DNA of 64,000 nt from an uncultured delta proteobacterium. Lineage in GTDB: Bacteria > Desulfobacterota > Syntrophia > Syntrophales > UBA8958. Position 1 is the first letter of the stretch; each line of letters begins with the position of its first letter. This document shows positions 25,802 through 35,048 of the stretch, piece after piece. The notes beneath the pieces were generated by a model. The model did no database searches and had not been told where the DNA came from. It saw only the letters and a program-made list of their open reading frames with translations. A program made the position numbers and the translations under genes. Location: contig CAISJV010000019.1 of NCBI GenBank assembly GCA_903885795.1, positions 82,763-146,762 of the forward strand. The letters are read 5' to 3'.

Positions 25802-27289
25802 ATGATGATGCCAAAACCCGATAACGGTTCACTTGGTTTAAACTCCACATCCAGGGGAAGAAAGAAAGAGGGACTCCAGAAAGTGCCCTTGGTCAATTCT
25901 GGGAACATGGGAATCGCCGGGACATCTCCCTTCTTTCTGACCGTAGCCATCATGATCGTCCTTGGACTGGCGATGTCAGCAACTGCTCAGACCGGACCTC
26001 CAGAGAAATCGCCCGGCAAATTCACCCTGTCAAGCAGCATCGATCTGGCCCTGAACCAGAGCATGGTCATCCAGGCGGCTAAGGAAGGGGTCAAGGGGGC
26101 AGAGGCCCAGAAGAAAGAGGCTTTCACGGGATTCCTTCCCAAACTGAGCACCTCCTACAGCTACATGCGGCTTAATGAAGCGCCCTGGGTAAATATGCCT
26201 CCGTCGTCAATAAACTCCCCCTTTGGTCCTCTGTCGACTACGGGCGGTCAGGTTACCATGGGTACTCAGGACAACTACAATTGGGCGTTGGAAGTGCGAC
26301 AACCAATCTTCGCCGGCGGTTCTATCGCTGCCAATTACCAGGCCAACAAGAAAGGCGAAGACATTGCCAGGGTTGATGAATCAACCACGACCCAGAATAT
26401 TGTCGAAGAGGTCAAGGCCTCTTACTTCCATATTCTCAAGGCCCAGAAGATTCTTGAAGTCGCCCGGCAAGCGGTGGAACAATTGAAGTCCCATCGCAAC
26501 GAGGCACAGAACTTCTTCGATGTCGGCCTGATCCCGAAAAACGACCTCCTCCAGTCGGAGGTACAGTTGGCAAACGGCGAACACAACCTTGTCAAAGCGG
26601 AAAACAATGTTGAAATTGCCAAGGCCCGCTTCAATACCCTCCTGCGGCGCAACATCAACGATCCCGTCGAGGTGGAGGACATCTTGACTTACCGGCCCTT
26701 CGAGAAAACCGTCGAGTCCTGCTTTCAGACAGCTTTTGATAAACGTCCCGAAATCAAGGCTTACTCCCTCAAGGTGGAGCAGGCCAAAGAGTACGTCAAG
26801 GTGGCCAAGGGTGACTTCTTCCCCACCGTCAGCGCCGTGGGACATTATGAGCGTTTCGGCGATTCGGGAAGTCTTCAAGGCAGCACGTACAAGAGCATGG
26901 AGACCTGGTATCTCATGGCCAGGGCCGATTGGGCATTCTGGGAATGGGGAAAGACGAAAAATCAGGTGGACTCCCGACAAGCAAGGCAAAATCAGACCAC
27001 CAGCCTGCTGGCCCATGAAAAGGACAAGGTTGCCTTTGAAGTAAAAGCGGCCTATATCCTCGTCCGGGAATCGGAAAAGCAGGTATTTGTCGCCCAGAAA
27101 TCAATCGATCAGGCGGAGGAAAATTTCCGTATCAACAGCGAGCGCTATAAAGAACAGGTCGCCACCTCAACAGATGTGCTGGACGCCCAGACCCTCCTCA
27201 CCAAAGCGAAATCCGATTATTTCACGGCCCTGGGGGATTATTTCATAAACCAGGCCCGTCTGGAGAGGGCAATGGGAGAAATCAAATGA
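25802..27289 (+). CDS. TolC-type outer-membrane efflux protein
   Basis: 495 residues. Two outer-membrane-efflux repeats: LSSSIDLALNQSMVIQAAKEGVKGAEAQKKEAF near the start in short segments, and the second copy from about residue 310, with repeated E-Q-A-K-E heptads of the periplasmic helices. The signal sequence begins about residue 37 (GTSPFFLTVAIMIVLGLAMSA); an in-frame ATG at 25907 would remove the unusual basic leader, but it has a weaker ribosome site, so the true start is uncertain. It forms the exit duct for the ABC exporter encoded just downstream and overlaps the fusion-protein gene by 4 bp. Confidence 0.9.
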   Translation: MMMPKPDNGSLGLNSTSRGRKKEGLQKVPLVNSGNMGIAGTSPFFLTVAIMIVLGLAMSATAQTGPPEKSPGKFTLSSSIDLALNQSMVIQAAKEGVKGAEAQKKEAFTGFLPKLSTSYSYMRLNEAPWVNMPPSSINSPFGPLSTTGGQVTMGTQDNYNWALEVRQPIFAGGSIAANYQANKKGEDIARVDESTTTQNIVEEVKASYFHILKAQKILEVARQAVEQLKSHRNEAQNFFDVGLIPKNDLLQSEVQLANGEHNLVKAENNVEIAKARFNTLLRRNINDPVEVEDILTYRPFEKTVESCFQTAFDKRPEIKAYSLKVEQAKEYVKVAKGDFFPTVSAVGHYERFGDSGSLQGSTYKSMETWYLMARADWAFWEWGKTKNQVDSRQARQNQTTSLLAHEKDKVAFEVKAAYILVRESEKQVFVAQKSIDQAEENFRINSERYKEQVATSTDVLDAQTLLTKAKSDYFTALGDYFINQARLERAMGEIK

Positions 27290-28296
27290 AAAAAAGAGTG
27301 ATTTTAGTCATCTTCATCATCCTGCTCCTCGGTGTGGGGGGCTACGTCTATTATGGACAATGGAAGAGCAAGAATAGCGAACTCTATTATTCCGGCGTCA
27401 TCGAGGCCAAGGATGCGAAGCTGGCCTTCCAGGCTAACGGGAGAGTGACAGTTGTTCATGTCAAGGAAGGACAGGCCGTCACGAAGGATCAGGTCCTGGC
27501 CGAACTCGACGCATCGGAATTACAGACCCGCTATAATCAGACTGAGGCCTCTCTCGATCGTGCCATTAAAGGCCAGCAACAGTTTGAGACGCTCCTCAAC
27601 GTCTATAAGAGCACCCTTCCTGACGATGTCGTGCGGGCGGAGGCGAACGTATCCAGCGCCCGAAAGGTCATGGAAGATACGAGGAAGAACAAGGAACGTT
27701 ATGACGCCCTGTATCAGCGGCGGGTTATCGCGCAAAAGGAATGGGACACCGTACGGCTTAATTATGAAACGGCGTCTTCCCGGCTGACGGAAGGGGAGGC
27801 CATTCTCCACCAGGCCAAGAGCAATCTGCAAAAAATTGAGATCACCAGGAAGGACATCGAAGCTGCCAAGGCTCAGGTCCAGTTTGCCAGGGCGGTGCGC
27901 GAGCAGGCAACCATCCAGACGGCGTACGCGAAATTGCTCGCCCCTTTCGAGGGCGTCATCACCAGCAGAAATATCGAACCCGGCGAGGTCGTATCTCCCA
28001 GCCGGGAGGTCTTTAACCTGGCAAATCTGTCCAATGTCGATCTAAAAATCTTCGTGGAAGAGACGGCCATCGGCAAGGTCAAACCTGGTCAGGCGGTGGA
28101 TGTGAGAATCGACACCTTCCCGAATCGCACCTTCAAGGGAACTGTTTCCTTCGTATCCCCGGAAGGCGAATTCACCCCCAAGATCATCCAGACCCAAAAG
28201 GAGCGTGTGAAGCTCGTTTATCTGGTAAAGGTCTCTATCCCGAATCCGGGCTACGAGTTAAAAACCGGCATGCCTGCCGACGCCTGGCTGAAATAA
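27286..28296 (+). CDS. HlyD/YbhG-type membrane fusion protein
   Basis: 336 residues. One N-terminal membrane anchor (residues 4-24), a split biotinyl-lipoyl domain (GRVTVVHVKEGQAVTKDQVLAELD and later LLAPFEGVITSRNIEPGEVV), and between them a long coiled-coil hairpin. A beta-barrel domain follows (VDVRIDTFPNRTFKGTV). It links the inner-membrane ABC transporter to the TolC partner across the periplasm. The start overlaps the tolC-like stop. Gene order matches the E. coli ybhGFSR type. Confidence 0.92.
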   Translation: MKKRVILVIFIILLLGVGGYVYYGQWKSKNSELYYSGVIEAKDAKLAFQANGRVTVVHVKEGQAVTKDQVLAELDASELQTRYNQTEASLDRAIKGQQQFETLLNVYKSTLPDDVVRAEANVSSARKVMEDTRKNKERYDALYQRRVIAQKEWDTVRLNYETASSRLTEGEAILHQAKSNLQKIEITRKDIEAAKAQVQFARAVREQATIQTAYAKLLAPFEGVITSRNIEPGEVVSPSREVFNLANLSNVDLKIFVEETAIGKVKPGQAVDVRIDTFPNRTFKGTVSFVSPEGEFTPKIIQTQKERVKLVYLVKVSIPNPGYELKTGMPADAWLK

Positions 28297-28323
28297 TTAT
28301 AGACAGCGCCCTAGTCGTGACAC

Positions 28324-28375
28324 CAACCCATCACCACCCCAACCATCCCTTTGAAGGGGAGGGGGAAAGTTGGAT
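28324..28375. repeat. Short repeat family C, copy 2
   Basis: CCATCACCACCCCAACCATCC followed by CCCTTTGAAGGGGAGGGGG in the gap before the first ATPase gene. Resembles 11713 and 29149. Confidence 0.35.
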
Positions 28376-28382
28376 TTTTTAG

Positions 28383-29186
28383 ATGAAACCAGAACAGGCA
28401 TCTTCCTCTTTCGTAGCCATCGATCATGTCTCCATGCGCTTTGGAGAAGTTGAGGCCGTCCGGGACGTATCCATGCTGATCGAAAAAGGAGAAATCTTCG
28501 GCCTTGTCGGATCGGATGGGGCAGGAAAATCAACCCTCCTCCGGATGGTCGCCACGATGATCAAGCCGACTGCTGGCAGGATTCTCATCGCCGGCATGGA
28601 CGTCGTATCCGAGAAGAGAAAGGTAAAAAATATTATCGGTTATATGCCCCAGCGTTTCGGACTTTATCCGGATCTGACGGTAGATGAGAATCTCCAATTC
28701 TTCATGGACATCTTCGGCATTCCCAGGGAAGAACGCAAAAAGAGGCGTGAAAAGTATCTGGGATTCTCCAACCTGCTGCCCTTTACCGATCGGCCGGCCG
28801 GCGCCCTCTCGGGGGGGATGAAACAGAAATTGGGGCTGGCCTGCGTGCTGATCCATGAGCCCAGTCTCCTTATACTGGACGAACCGACAAACGGCGTCGA
28901 TCCCGTCTCCCGTCAGGAATTCTGGGATATTCTGGGTGAAATGCGCCGGGCGGGGATGACCATTATCGTTTCCACCGCCTATCTTGACGAAGGAGAAAAA
29001 TGCAATGTTCTGGCGATGATGCACAAGGCGCAAGTAATTGATATCGCGACGCCGGCGGCAATCCGCTCTTCCTTCCCTACCCTGGAGGCAGCCATGATCA
29101 GTCGTCTTGAGGAGGCGGATTCCGACATTGCGAAAGATACCTTTTTAGCTCACCCTCACCCTGGACCTCCCTCTGAAGGGGAGTGA
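28383..29186 (+). CDS. ABC exporter ATPase 1 (YbhF N-half type)
   Basis: 267 residues. Walker A GSDGAGKS, signature LSGGMKQK and Walker B LLILDEP are intact, but the switch histidine is replaced: IIVSTAYLDE instead of STHY. It pairs with the next ATPase, which shows the reciprocal pattern. The last dozen residues (LAHPHPGPPSEGE) are encoded by a family C repeat, so the natural C-terminus has probably been altered. It energises export with the two ABC-2 permeases downstream. Confidence 0.9.
   Translation: MKPEQASSSFVAIDHVSMRFGEVEAVRDVSMLIEKGEIFGLVGSDGAGKSTLLRMVATMIKPTAGRILIAGMDVVSEKRKVKNIIGYMPQRFGLYPDLTVDENLQFFMDIFGIPREERKKRREKYLGFSNLLPFTDRPAGALSGGMKQKLGLACVLIHEPSLLILDEPTNGVDPVSRQEFWDILGEMRRAGMTIIVSTAYLDEGEKCNVLAMMHKAQVIDIATPAAIRSSFPTLEAAMISRLEEADSDIAKDTFLAHPHPGPPSEGE
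29149..29186. repeat. Short repeat family C, copy 3, inside the 3' end of the ATPase gene
   Basis: CTCACCCTCACCCTGGACC then CCCTCTGAAGGGGAG; overlaps the last codons and stop of the upstream ATPase and supplies the ribosome site of the next gene. Confidence 0.4.
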
Positions 29187-29191
29187 AATAT

Positions 29192-29956
29192 ATGAACACA
29201 TCCACAATCCGTCAATCGGAAAACGGCGATGCTATTCAGGTCAAAGACCTGGAGAAACGTTTCGGCAAGTTTGTGGCCGTAAACCGCGTGACCTTCAGCG
29301 TCCGGCGGGGAGAAATTTTCGGGTTTCTGGGTTCCAACGGCTCCGGCAAATCAACGACCATTCGCATGCTCTGCGGCATCCTCACCCCCACGGCCGGTCA
29401 GGGAACTGTGGCCGGCCATGACATCTTCAGGGAACCGGAGGAAATCAAGCAATCTATCGGTTACATGTCCCAGAAATTCTCCCTTTACGAGGATCTGAGT
29501 CCCTTTGAAAATATCCGCTTTTATCTCGGCATATATAACGTCTCCCCGGCCCTCTGGGCGGAGCGGATCTCCTGGATTCTGGACATGACCCAACTAGGCG
29601 ACGTCCGCAACCGCCTGACCCGGGAACTGCCTCAGGGCTGGCGTCAGCGCCTCGCCCTCGGTTGCGCCCTGTTGCACAAACCGGATATTCTTTTCCTGGA
29701 CGAGCCGACATCCGGCGTTGATCCCCTGACAAGGCAACATTTCTGGGACTTTATCCGTCAGTTGGCCTCCCAGGGTATCACTATTTTCGTTACTACCCAT
29801 TACATGGACGAAGCCCGCCATTGCGAACGGATTGTCATGATCAACCAGGGAGCCATCGTCGCGGCGGGAAGTCCGGACGAGATCATTCAGAAGGCATGCC
29901 CGGACCAGCCCGGGGCGGATCTTAACGACGCATTCATTACCTTGATGAAAAACTGA
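29192..29956 (+). CDS. ABC exporter ATPase 2 (YbhF C-half type)
   Basis: 254 residues from the ATG at 29192, with GGGGAG 6 nt upstream (a GTG at 29183 is also in frame). Walker A GSNGSGKST, Walker B ILFLDEP and switch histidine in TTHYMDEA are intact, while the signature is degenerate: LPQGWRQR instead of LSGGxxQR. With the preceding ATPase it would form an asymmetric dimer having one complete composite ATP site. In E. coli the two halves are fused in one polypeptide; here they are separate. Confidence 0.9.
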   Translation: MNTSTIRQSENGDAIQVKDLEKRFGKFVAVNRVTFSVRRGEIFGFLGSNGSGKSTTIRMLCGILTPTAGQGTVAGHDIFREPEEIKQSIGYMSQKFSLYEDLSPFENIRFYLGIYNVSPALWAERISWILDMTQLGDVRNRLTRELPQGWRQRLALGCALLHKPDILFLDEPTSGVDPLTRQHFWDFIRQLASQGITIFVTTHYMDEARHCERIVMINQGAIVAAGSPDEIIQKACPDQPGADLNDAFITLMKN

Positions 29957-29958
29957 AA

Positions 29959-31092
29959 ATGAATCTTAGGAAGATCGCCGCCATTACCCGCAAGGAATTT
30001 TATCACCTGATCAGGGATTACCGGAGTCTTTACCTGGCCTTCGCCATACCCCTGATCCTGATCCTGCTGTTTGGTTACGCCCTGAGTCTGGACGTGGAAG
30101 ACGTCCGGACGGTAGTTGTGGATTACGATGGAACCAAGCAAAGCCGGGACCTTGTCCGCCGCCTGGATGCTTCCCCCTATTTCCAAGTCGTCGCCCATCT
30201 GAAGAACTCCGCGGAGGCAGCTGATTGGCTCGATCACGGCTGGACAACGCTGGCGCTCATCATCCCCCCGGACTGGACGAGAAACATCCAGGCCGATCGG
30301 GAAGCGCCGCTGCAGGTCCTCCTCGACGGCAGCGATCCTAATTTTGCCAATATCTCGGCAGGCTACATAACTGCCTTCCTGGAGCGGGAAAACACCAAAT
30401 ATCTCCACAATTTTCTGAATCGCCAGGGTCAGGTACAGATGAAACCGCCCCTTGAAGGCCGTATCCGCATCTGGTTCAACGAGGACCTGGAGAGCAGAAA
30501 CTTCATTGTCCCCGGCATCATTGCCGTCATCATCATGATTGTCGGGGCCATGCTGACGTCCCTGGTCATCGCCCGGGAGTATGAAAACGGGACCATGGAG
30601 ACGATCAAGTCCCTCCCCATAAGCGCCGGGGAATTTATCGTCGGCAAGGCCATACCCTATTTTTTTATCACCCTGGCCGACGTCCTCATCGCCGTCCTCA
30701 TGGGACAGGTCCTTTTCGGGATCGTCATGAAAGCAAATTTCTGGCTCATGATCACCGCTTCGTCCCTGTATCTGGCAGTTGCCATCACCCTGGGGCTCCT
30801 CATATCATCAGCCACAAAATCACAGCTCGTCGCCAATCAGGTCTCACCCCTGGTTACCTTTCTCCCTTCCATGCTCCTGTCCGATTTTGTATTTCCCGTC
30901 CTGAACATGCCCCAGGTTATCCAGACCATTACCTACATCGTTCCGGCCCGGTACTTTATCGACATCCTGAAGGGCATTTACATGAAGAACCTTGATATCA
31001 CCTATCTCTGGCCAAGTTTCGCCGTCCTTTTCGCCATGGCCGCAATCCTCGCCGTCCTCAATGTCGTCGTCCTGAAACGGGAGGGAATGTAG
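29959..31092 (+). CDS. ABC-2 type permease (YbhS/YhhJ-like)
   Basis: 377 residues. N-terminal membrane helix (about 25-45), a periplasmic domain of about 130 residues, then five helices from about 185, beginning FIVPGIIAVIIMIVGAMLTSLVIAREYENGTME, in short the ABC-2 membrane signature. It forms one half of the exporter channel. It starts 2 bp after the ATPase stop and ends 1 bp before the next permease gene. Substrate unknown; relatives export drugs or hydrophobic compounds. Confidence 0.9.
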   Translation: MNLRKIAAITRKEFYHLIRDYRSLYLAFAIPLILILLFGYALSLDVEDVRTVVVDYDGTKQSRDLVRRLDASPYFQVVAHLKNSAEAADWLDHGWTTLALIIPPDWTRNIQADREAPLQVLLDGSDPNFANISAGYITAFLERENTKYLHNFLNRQGQVQMKPPLEGRIRIWFNEDLESRNFIVPGIIAVIIMIVGAMLTSLVIAREYENGTMETIKSLPISAGEFIVGKAIPYFFITLADVLIAVLMGQVLFGIVMKANFWLMITASSLYLAVAITLGLLISSATKSQLVANQVSPLVTFLPSMLLSDFVFPVLNMPQVIQTITYIVPARYFIDILKGIYMKNLDITYLWPSFAVLFAMAAILAVLNVVVLKREGM

Positions 31093-31093
31093 C

Positions 31094-32215
31094 ATGAGCT
31101 TCCTGCGGATACGGGAACTCGTCCGTAAAGAATTCATTCAACTATTCCGGGACAAGCGGAACCGCCCCATCCTGATCATGGCTCCCCTTATTCAGATCCT
31201 GATTTTCGGCTATGTGGTAAATTTTGACATCACCAGCATCCGCGTCGCCCTCCTCGATCAATCACACACCGTGGAAAGCCGGACGATCGTTGATGCCTTC
31301 AGCGCCAACGGCATGTTTCAGATCAGCAATGTCGTCAATGATCCCAAGGTGATGGAAGACCTGCTCCTGCGCGGGAAAGTGGACATCGGCATCAAGATCG
31401 GTCCCGACCTGAGCAGGAAGATCCGCCGGGGGGAAACGGCGGAAATCCAGATCCTCGCCGATGGCACGGTGAGCAACATGACGGCGATCCGGGTCTCTTA
31501 CGTCATGACGGTCCTGGAACGCCTGAATCGCCAGTTCCTCAGAGACCTCTACCCCATACAGATGACATACGGCCGCATCGACGCTCGCCTCAGGACCTGG
31601 TACAATCCCAATCTCTACAGCCGGCATTTCTTCGTTCCCGGAATCGTCGCCTTTGTCGTCATGCTCATCTCGCTCCTCTTTACCTCCATGGCCGTCATCA
31701 AGGAAAAGGAGGGGGGAACCATGGAGCAGCTTATCGTGACGCCCATGAAGCCTTATGAGCTGATCATGGGGAAAACCATTCCTTATATCATCATCTCCCT
31801 GATCCAGATGGTTATCGTGACCATCCTTGCCGTTTACTGGTTCGAGTTGCCCATCAGGGGAAGCCTGCCCCTGTTTTTCCTCGCCATCTGCCTGTTTCTC
31901 ATCAGCACGATGGGGATCGGCCTGTTCATCTCGACCATTTCGGCCACCCAGCAACAGGCCATGATGACGACCTTTTTCTTCATCCAGCCGTCGTTTCTCC
32001 TTTCCGGGTTTGTCTTTCCCATCACCAATATGCCGATCGTCGTCCAGTGGCTGACCTACCTGAATCCATTTCGCTACATCCTGGTGATCATCCGGGGCAT
32101 CTTCCTCAAAGGAGTGGGCATGGACATCCTCTGGCCCCAGTATGTCGCCCTGACCATCCTGGGCCTGGCGGTCTTCACCGCCGCCGTCCTGCGCTTCCAC
32201 AAGCGGCTGGATTGA
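31094..32215 (+). CDS. ABC-2 type permease (YbhR-like)
   Basis: 373 residues, paralogous to the preceding permease, with the same layout: one N-terminal helix, a periplasmic domain, then FFVPGIVAFVVMLISLLFTSMAVIKEKEGGTMEQL and four more helices. It completes the heterodimeric permease of the tolC-hlyD-ATPase-ATPase-permease-permease exporter. The operon ends here; the next gene is convergent. Confidence 0.9.
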   Translation: MSFLRIRELVRKEFIQLFRDKRNRPILIMAPLIQILIFGYVVNFDITSIRVALLDQSHTVESRTIVDAFSANGMFQISNVVNDPKVMEDLLLRGKVDIGIKIGPDLSRKIRRGETAEIQILADGTVSNMTAIRVSYVMTVLERLNRQFLRDLYPIQMTYGRIDARLRTWYNPNLYSRHFFVPGIVAFVVMLISLLFTSMAVIKEKEGGTMEQLIVTPMKPYELIMGKTIPYIIISLIQMVIVTILAVYWFELPIRGSLPLFFLAICLFLISTMGIGLFISTISATQQQAMMTTFFFIQPSFLLSGFVFPITNMPIVVQWLTYLNPFRYILVIIRGIFLKGVGMDILWPQYVALTILGLAVFTAAVLRFHKRLD

Positions 32216-32300
32216 GTTTTGCGACGCAAAGTATCCATTGTTGAATGAGAGCCGGTGCGGAATACGCCCCATGGTCTTGGTCCACGAAAAACTCTACCCT

Positions 32301-33686
32301 CTATTCGTCCTGGTTGTTCGTTTTGGCGGCATAAGGGTTTTCACGACTTAAGCGGCTGCGAACGAAATCAATATTTGTACGGAGACCGTAGTAGTCGCTG
32401 GCCGGACTCTTTGGAAATTTCATTTCCAAGGTTTCACGCTCCATGGCATTGAGCCGCCGGACATACTCATCATGTCGTGCGAGGTCGTAGGATTGTGACA
32501 GCTCCTGTTCGAAGAACTTCAGCTCACCGTATATCTTGTTGATCCTGGTTTTCACCCGTTTGAACCTATATCTGGCCATTACCCTAAGCACCGGATAGGC
32601 AAAGGCAAAAAATGGCAGGAGCATGAAGAACACCCGATCGATAAATTCCGCCAGCCAGAATGGCAGATAATTCATCAAAAAAGGAGGGCCATTTTGATGG
32701 AAATGAACCGCCACTTTGCTCTCCGGCACAAGAGGATCTTTGAAAGAAGGGAATTCGCCGCGGCGGGCAAAATAGCTTTCCTTTCCGTTGATTTCTTGAG
32801 CCGCCTTCATGAACAACATTTGAATCGCGGGATGCATCCGGTCATCAATCAACAGTTCGGTTGTCGTGGCTAACAACTGCGTATCCTGGGGAGGGAAATT
32901 GCGCACCAAATCAAAACCGCCTTTAGGTACCTTTAATTCCTCTAAAAACGGCAGTAACCGGGTGTACGCAGCCGCCCGTCGGAAGTTTGCCAGGCGAATT
33001 TCCGGATCCTTGATCAGGGTCTGAATATTGGCTGATTCAAGGCCGTCAGCCAGGAACACGGCGTCGATCTCCCCGCGCTGGAGGGCTTGCACTCCCTCGT
33101 GATTGGGCATGGTCAATAAGGTAGACGTAGGTGCAACGCCATTGAGTTCGAGAATATGCATCGCCTGCGTGTGCGTCCCGCTGCCCTCCGAGCCGATGGA
33201 TATCCTCATTTTTAGAACACGATGGATATCCTCATCGTTTTCTGCAATAACCCCGCGGCGGTAAAAGAACCACACCGGTTCGTACTCGACGCTGCCGAGC
33301 GACAGGATTCCCGACGCATCGCCCGGCTTGAGAAGTCCTGCCTGAACGAAGGCTACCTGCACCGGGTCTCGGCGATCTTTCAGTTTAGCCAAATTTTCCT
33401 GGGCGCCGTGCGTTGGGACCAACTCAAGGGTAACACCGTGTTCACGGAAAAATTCAACATATTTTTGTGCCAGCGCCAGGTAAGATCCGCCCTTCCCGGA
33501 GGCCATAAGCACAAGCTTCGGCGGCGCCGGCTTTGCGAACCAGATGGCAAGTCCCAGCGCGGCAATCAATAAGAGGAGGAGCGGCCACATTTCACGGACA
33601 AACTTTTGCCAGCTCTTCAACTCCCAGACGATCGTTTCATGAAACGCGCTGGCGTATCTCCACAAATTTTCCTTAAAGCTTCCCAT
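32301..33686 (-). CDS. TAXI-family binding protein anchored at both ends, no TRAP permease nearby
   Basis: 461 residues from the ATG at 33686; a TTG at 33788 would add 34 residues. No clear ribosome site supports either. After a membrane helix (WPLLLLLIAALGLAIWF) comes a TAXI/NMT1-type solute-binding domain with ASGKGGSYLALAQ and RISIGSEGSGTHTQAM. A second hydrophobic segment (VFFMLLPFFAFAYPVL) is followed by about 85 charged residues, probably cytoplasmic, with a coiled coil. Usual TAXI proteins are soluble, about 320 residues, and paired with a TRAP permease; none is present. The layout fits a membrane-bound sensor. Confidence 0.8.
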   Translation of the reverse strand: MGSFKENLWRYASAFHETIVWELKSWQKFVREMWPLLLLLIAALGLAIWFAKPAPPKLVLMASGKGGSYLALAQKYVEFFREHGVTLELVPTHGAQENLAKLKDRRDPVQVAFVQAGLLKPGDASGILSLGSVEYEPVWFFYRRGVIAENDEDIHRVLKMRISIGSEGSGTHTQAMHILELNGVAPTSTLLTMPNHEGVQALQRGEIDAVFLADGLESANIQTLIKDPEIRLANFRRAAAYTRLLPFLEELKVPKGGFDLVRNFPPQDTQLLATTTELLIDDRMHPAIQMLFMKAAQEINGKESYFARRGEFPSFKDPLVPESKVAVHFHQNGPPFLMNYLPFWLAEFIDRVFFMLLPFFAFAYPVLRVMARYRFKRVKTRINKIYGELKFFEQELSQSYDLARHDEYVRRLNAMERETLEMKFPKSPASDYYGLRTNIDFVRSRLSRENPYAAKTNNQDE

Positions 33687-34130
33687 GTTGTTTAATTGAT
33701 AATTGATTTGAGTGGCACTGTCTACCCCGACGCCATCTTTTTGATGTTTGTTCTCTCCGTTTACCACCTGGTTTTCAAGTGGTGCCAATGTATCTTAACA
33801 ATTGCTGGCTCGACCTTGCACACTTTCTAATATCAGTCAATCATAGATCACAGGTGCGGTCTCAATGCTTACCCCTTGTCGCATCGCCATGCCGGAAGAT
33901 CTCGGCGTCATCAATTTTAACCATATGGCATCATTTAAGCGTAAACTGACGCTGAGGGTACTAAAAGCTATGGAGACTTTCGTAGTCATAAAAAGGGCTT
34001 CGCTTTTTCATAACCTTTGTTGTACAATTCAGCCATTGTATTCGAGTAACTGTGGAAACCGAAGGCTGATGATTTCAGCTTGGGATCCCCTTAGTGGCTA
34101 TTTGCGAGATTGCCTTTGAGGAATGCTTCG
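33687..34130. other. Intergenic region between divergent genes
   Basis: About 440 bp. A plus-strand 84-codon frame (33865-34119) has no recognisable features. A small hairpin AAAAAG-GGCTTCG-CTTTTT occurs near 33990. No confident promoter or gene seen. Confidence 0.4.
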
Positions 34131-35030
34131 ATGCAGGAAACAGGCAAAGCTCTGAAACCCATCCTCGATTATTTGCTGGAGAAGCGGGGCTTTGATTTTT
34201 CAGGTTATCATCATCCCATGTTGGGGCGTCGCATCACTAAACGTTTGTTCGCCACATCTTCCGAAAATTTCGGCGAATATCTTTCCTATCTGCAAGAAAA
34301 TTCCGATGAACTGGACCACCTCATTGATGTCATCACCATAAATGTAAGCCGATTTTTCCGGGACACCCTGACCTTTGAGCTGATCGCCGACCGAATCCTG
34401 CCGGCTATGATCCTGGAAAAGACCCGTTTGCATGATAATTCTCTCCGGATCTGGTCCGCCGGCTGCGCCAGGGGAGAAGAACCCTATTCCCTGGCAATTC
34501 TCGTCCAGGAATTGCTTCGCAAGGAAGAGAAAACAGGGGAAGCTTCCCGGAATAATGAAGGCGTGTTCGCAGGAAATAAATACGAAAAGAGTCCCCCCTT
34601 TTCCGTGCACATATTTGCCACCGACATCGACGGCAAAACTTTGAAGGACGCCGAGAAGGCCGTCTATCCCCTGGCCAGTGTCGAAAACATCAAACACCGG
34701 CTCTTGACAAAATATTTCACACCCGATGGAACGTCCTTCCGGTTGCTTCCGGAAATCAAAAAGCTGGTCCATTTTTCCCCTTATGACATGCTGGATAAAA
34801 AATGCGGCGTTCCTCCGGAAAGCGTTTTCGGTGCTTTCGATCTCGTCCTCTGCCGCAACCTCTTGATCTACTTCAACATTGAATATCAGGAGACCATCTT
34901 TGCCAAACTATACCACTCGCTCTCCCAGAATGGTTATCTCATTCTCGGGGAGGCGGAGGCGCCAATCATGACTTATCGGCATCATTTCAGCCGGGCTTTT
35001 GAGTTCAGCCCGATCTACCGGAAAAGATAG
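34131..35030 (+). CDS. cheR: CheR-type chemoreceptor methyltransferase
   Basis: 299 residues from the ATG at 34131 (TTGAGGA 8 nt upstream; a TTG at 34110 is in frame). N-terminal helical domain (about 1-75), then a SAM-dependent methyltransferase with IWSAGCARGEEPYSLAI (SAM site), FATDID and the DLVLCRNLLIYF strand. CheR methylates glutamates on chemoreceptors with S-adenosylmethionine. No chemoreceptor or other che gene is in the window; it lies 18 bp upstream of a hybrid kinase, so the pair probably works outside classical chemotaxis. Confidence 0.9.
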   Translation: MQETGKALKPILDYLLEKRGFDFSGYHHPMLGRRITKRLFATSSENFGEYLSYLQENSDELDHLIDVITINVSRFFRDTLTFELIADRILPAMILEKTRLHDNSLRIWSAGCARGEEPYSLAILVQELLRKEEKTGEASRNNEGVFAGNKYEKSPPFSVHIFATDIDGKTLKDAEKAVYPLASVENIKHRLLTKYFTPDGTSFRLLPEIKKLVHFSPYDMLDKKCGVPPESVFGAFDLVLCRNLLIYFNIEYQETIFAKLYHSLSQNGYLILGEAEAPIMTYRHHFSRAFEFSPIYRKR

Positions 35031-35048
35031 GAGGAGAAGGGGGAAACG

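Noticed and set aside
31262..32272. 336-codon minus-strand frame
   Set aside because: Antisense to the ABC-2 permease; composition unlike a real protein.
33865..34119. 84-codon plus-strand frame before cheR
   Set aside because: No homology features and overlaps the likely promoter and ribosome site of cheR.
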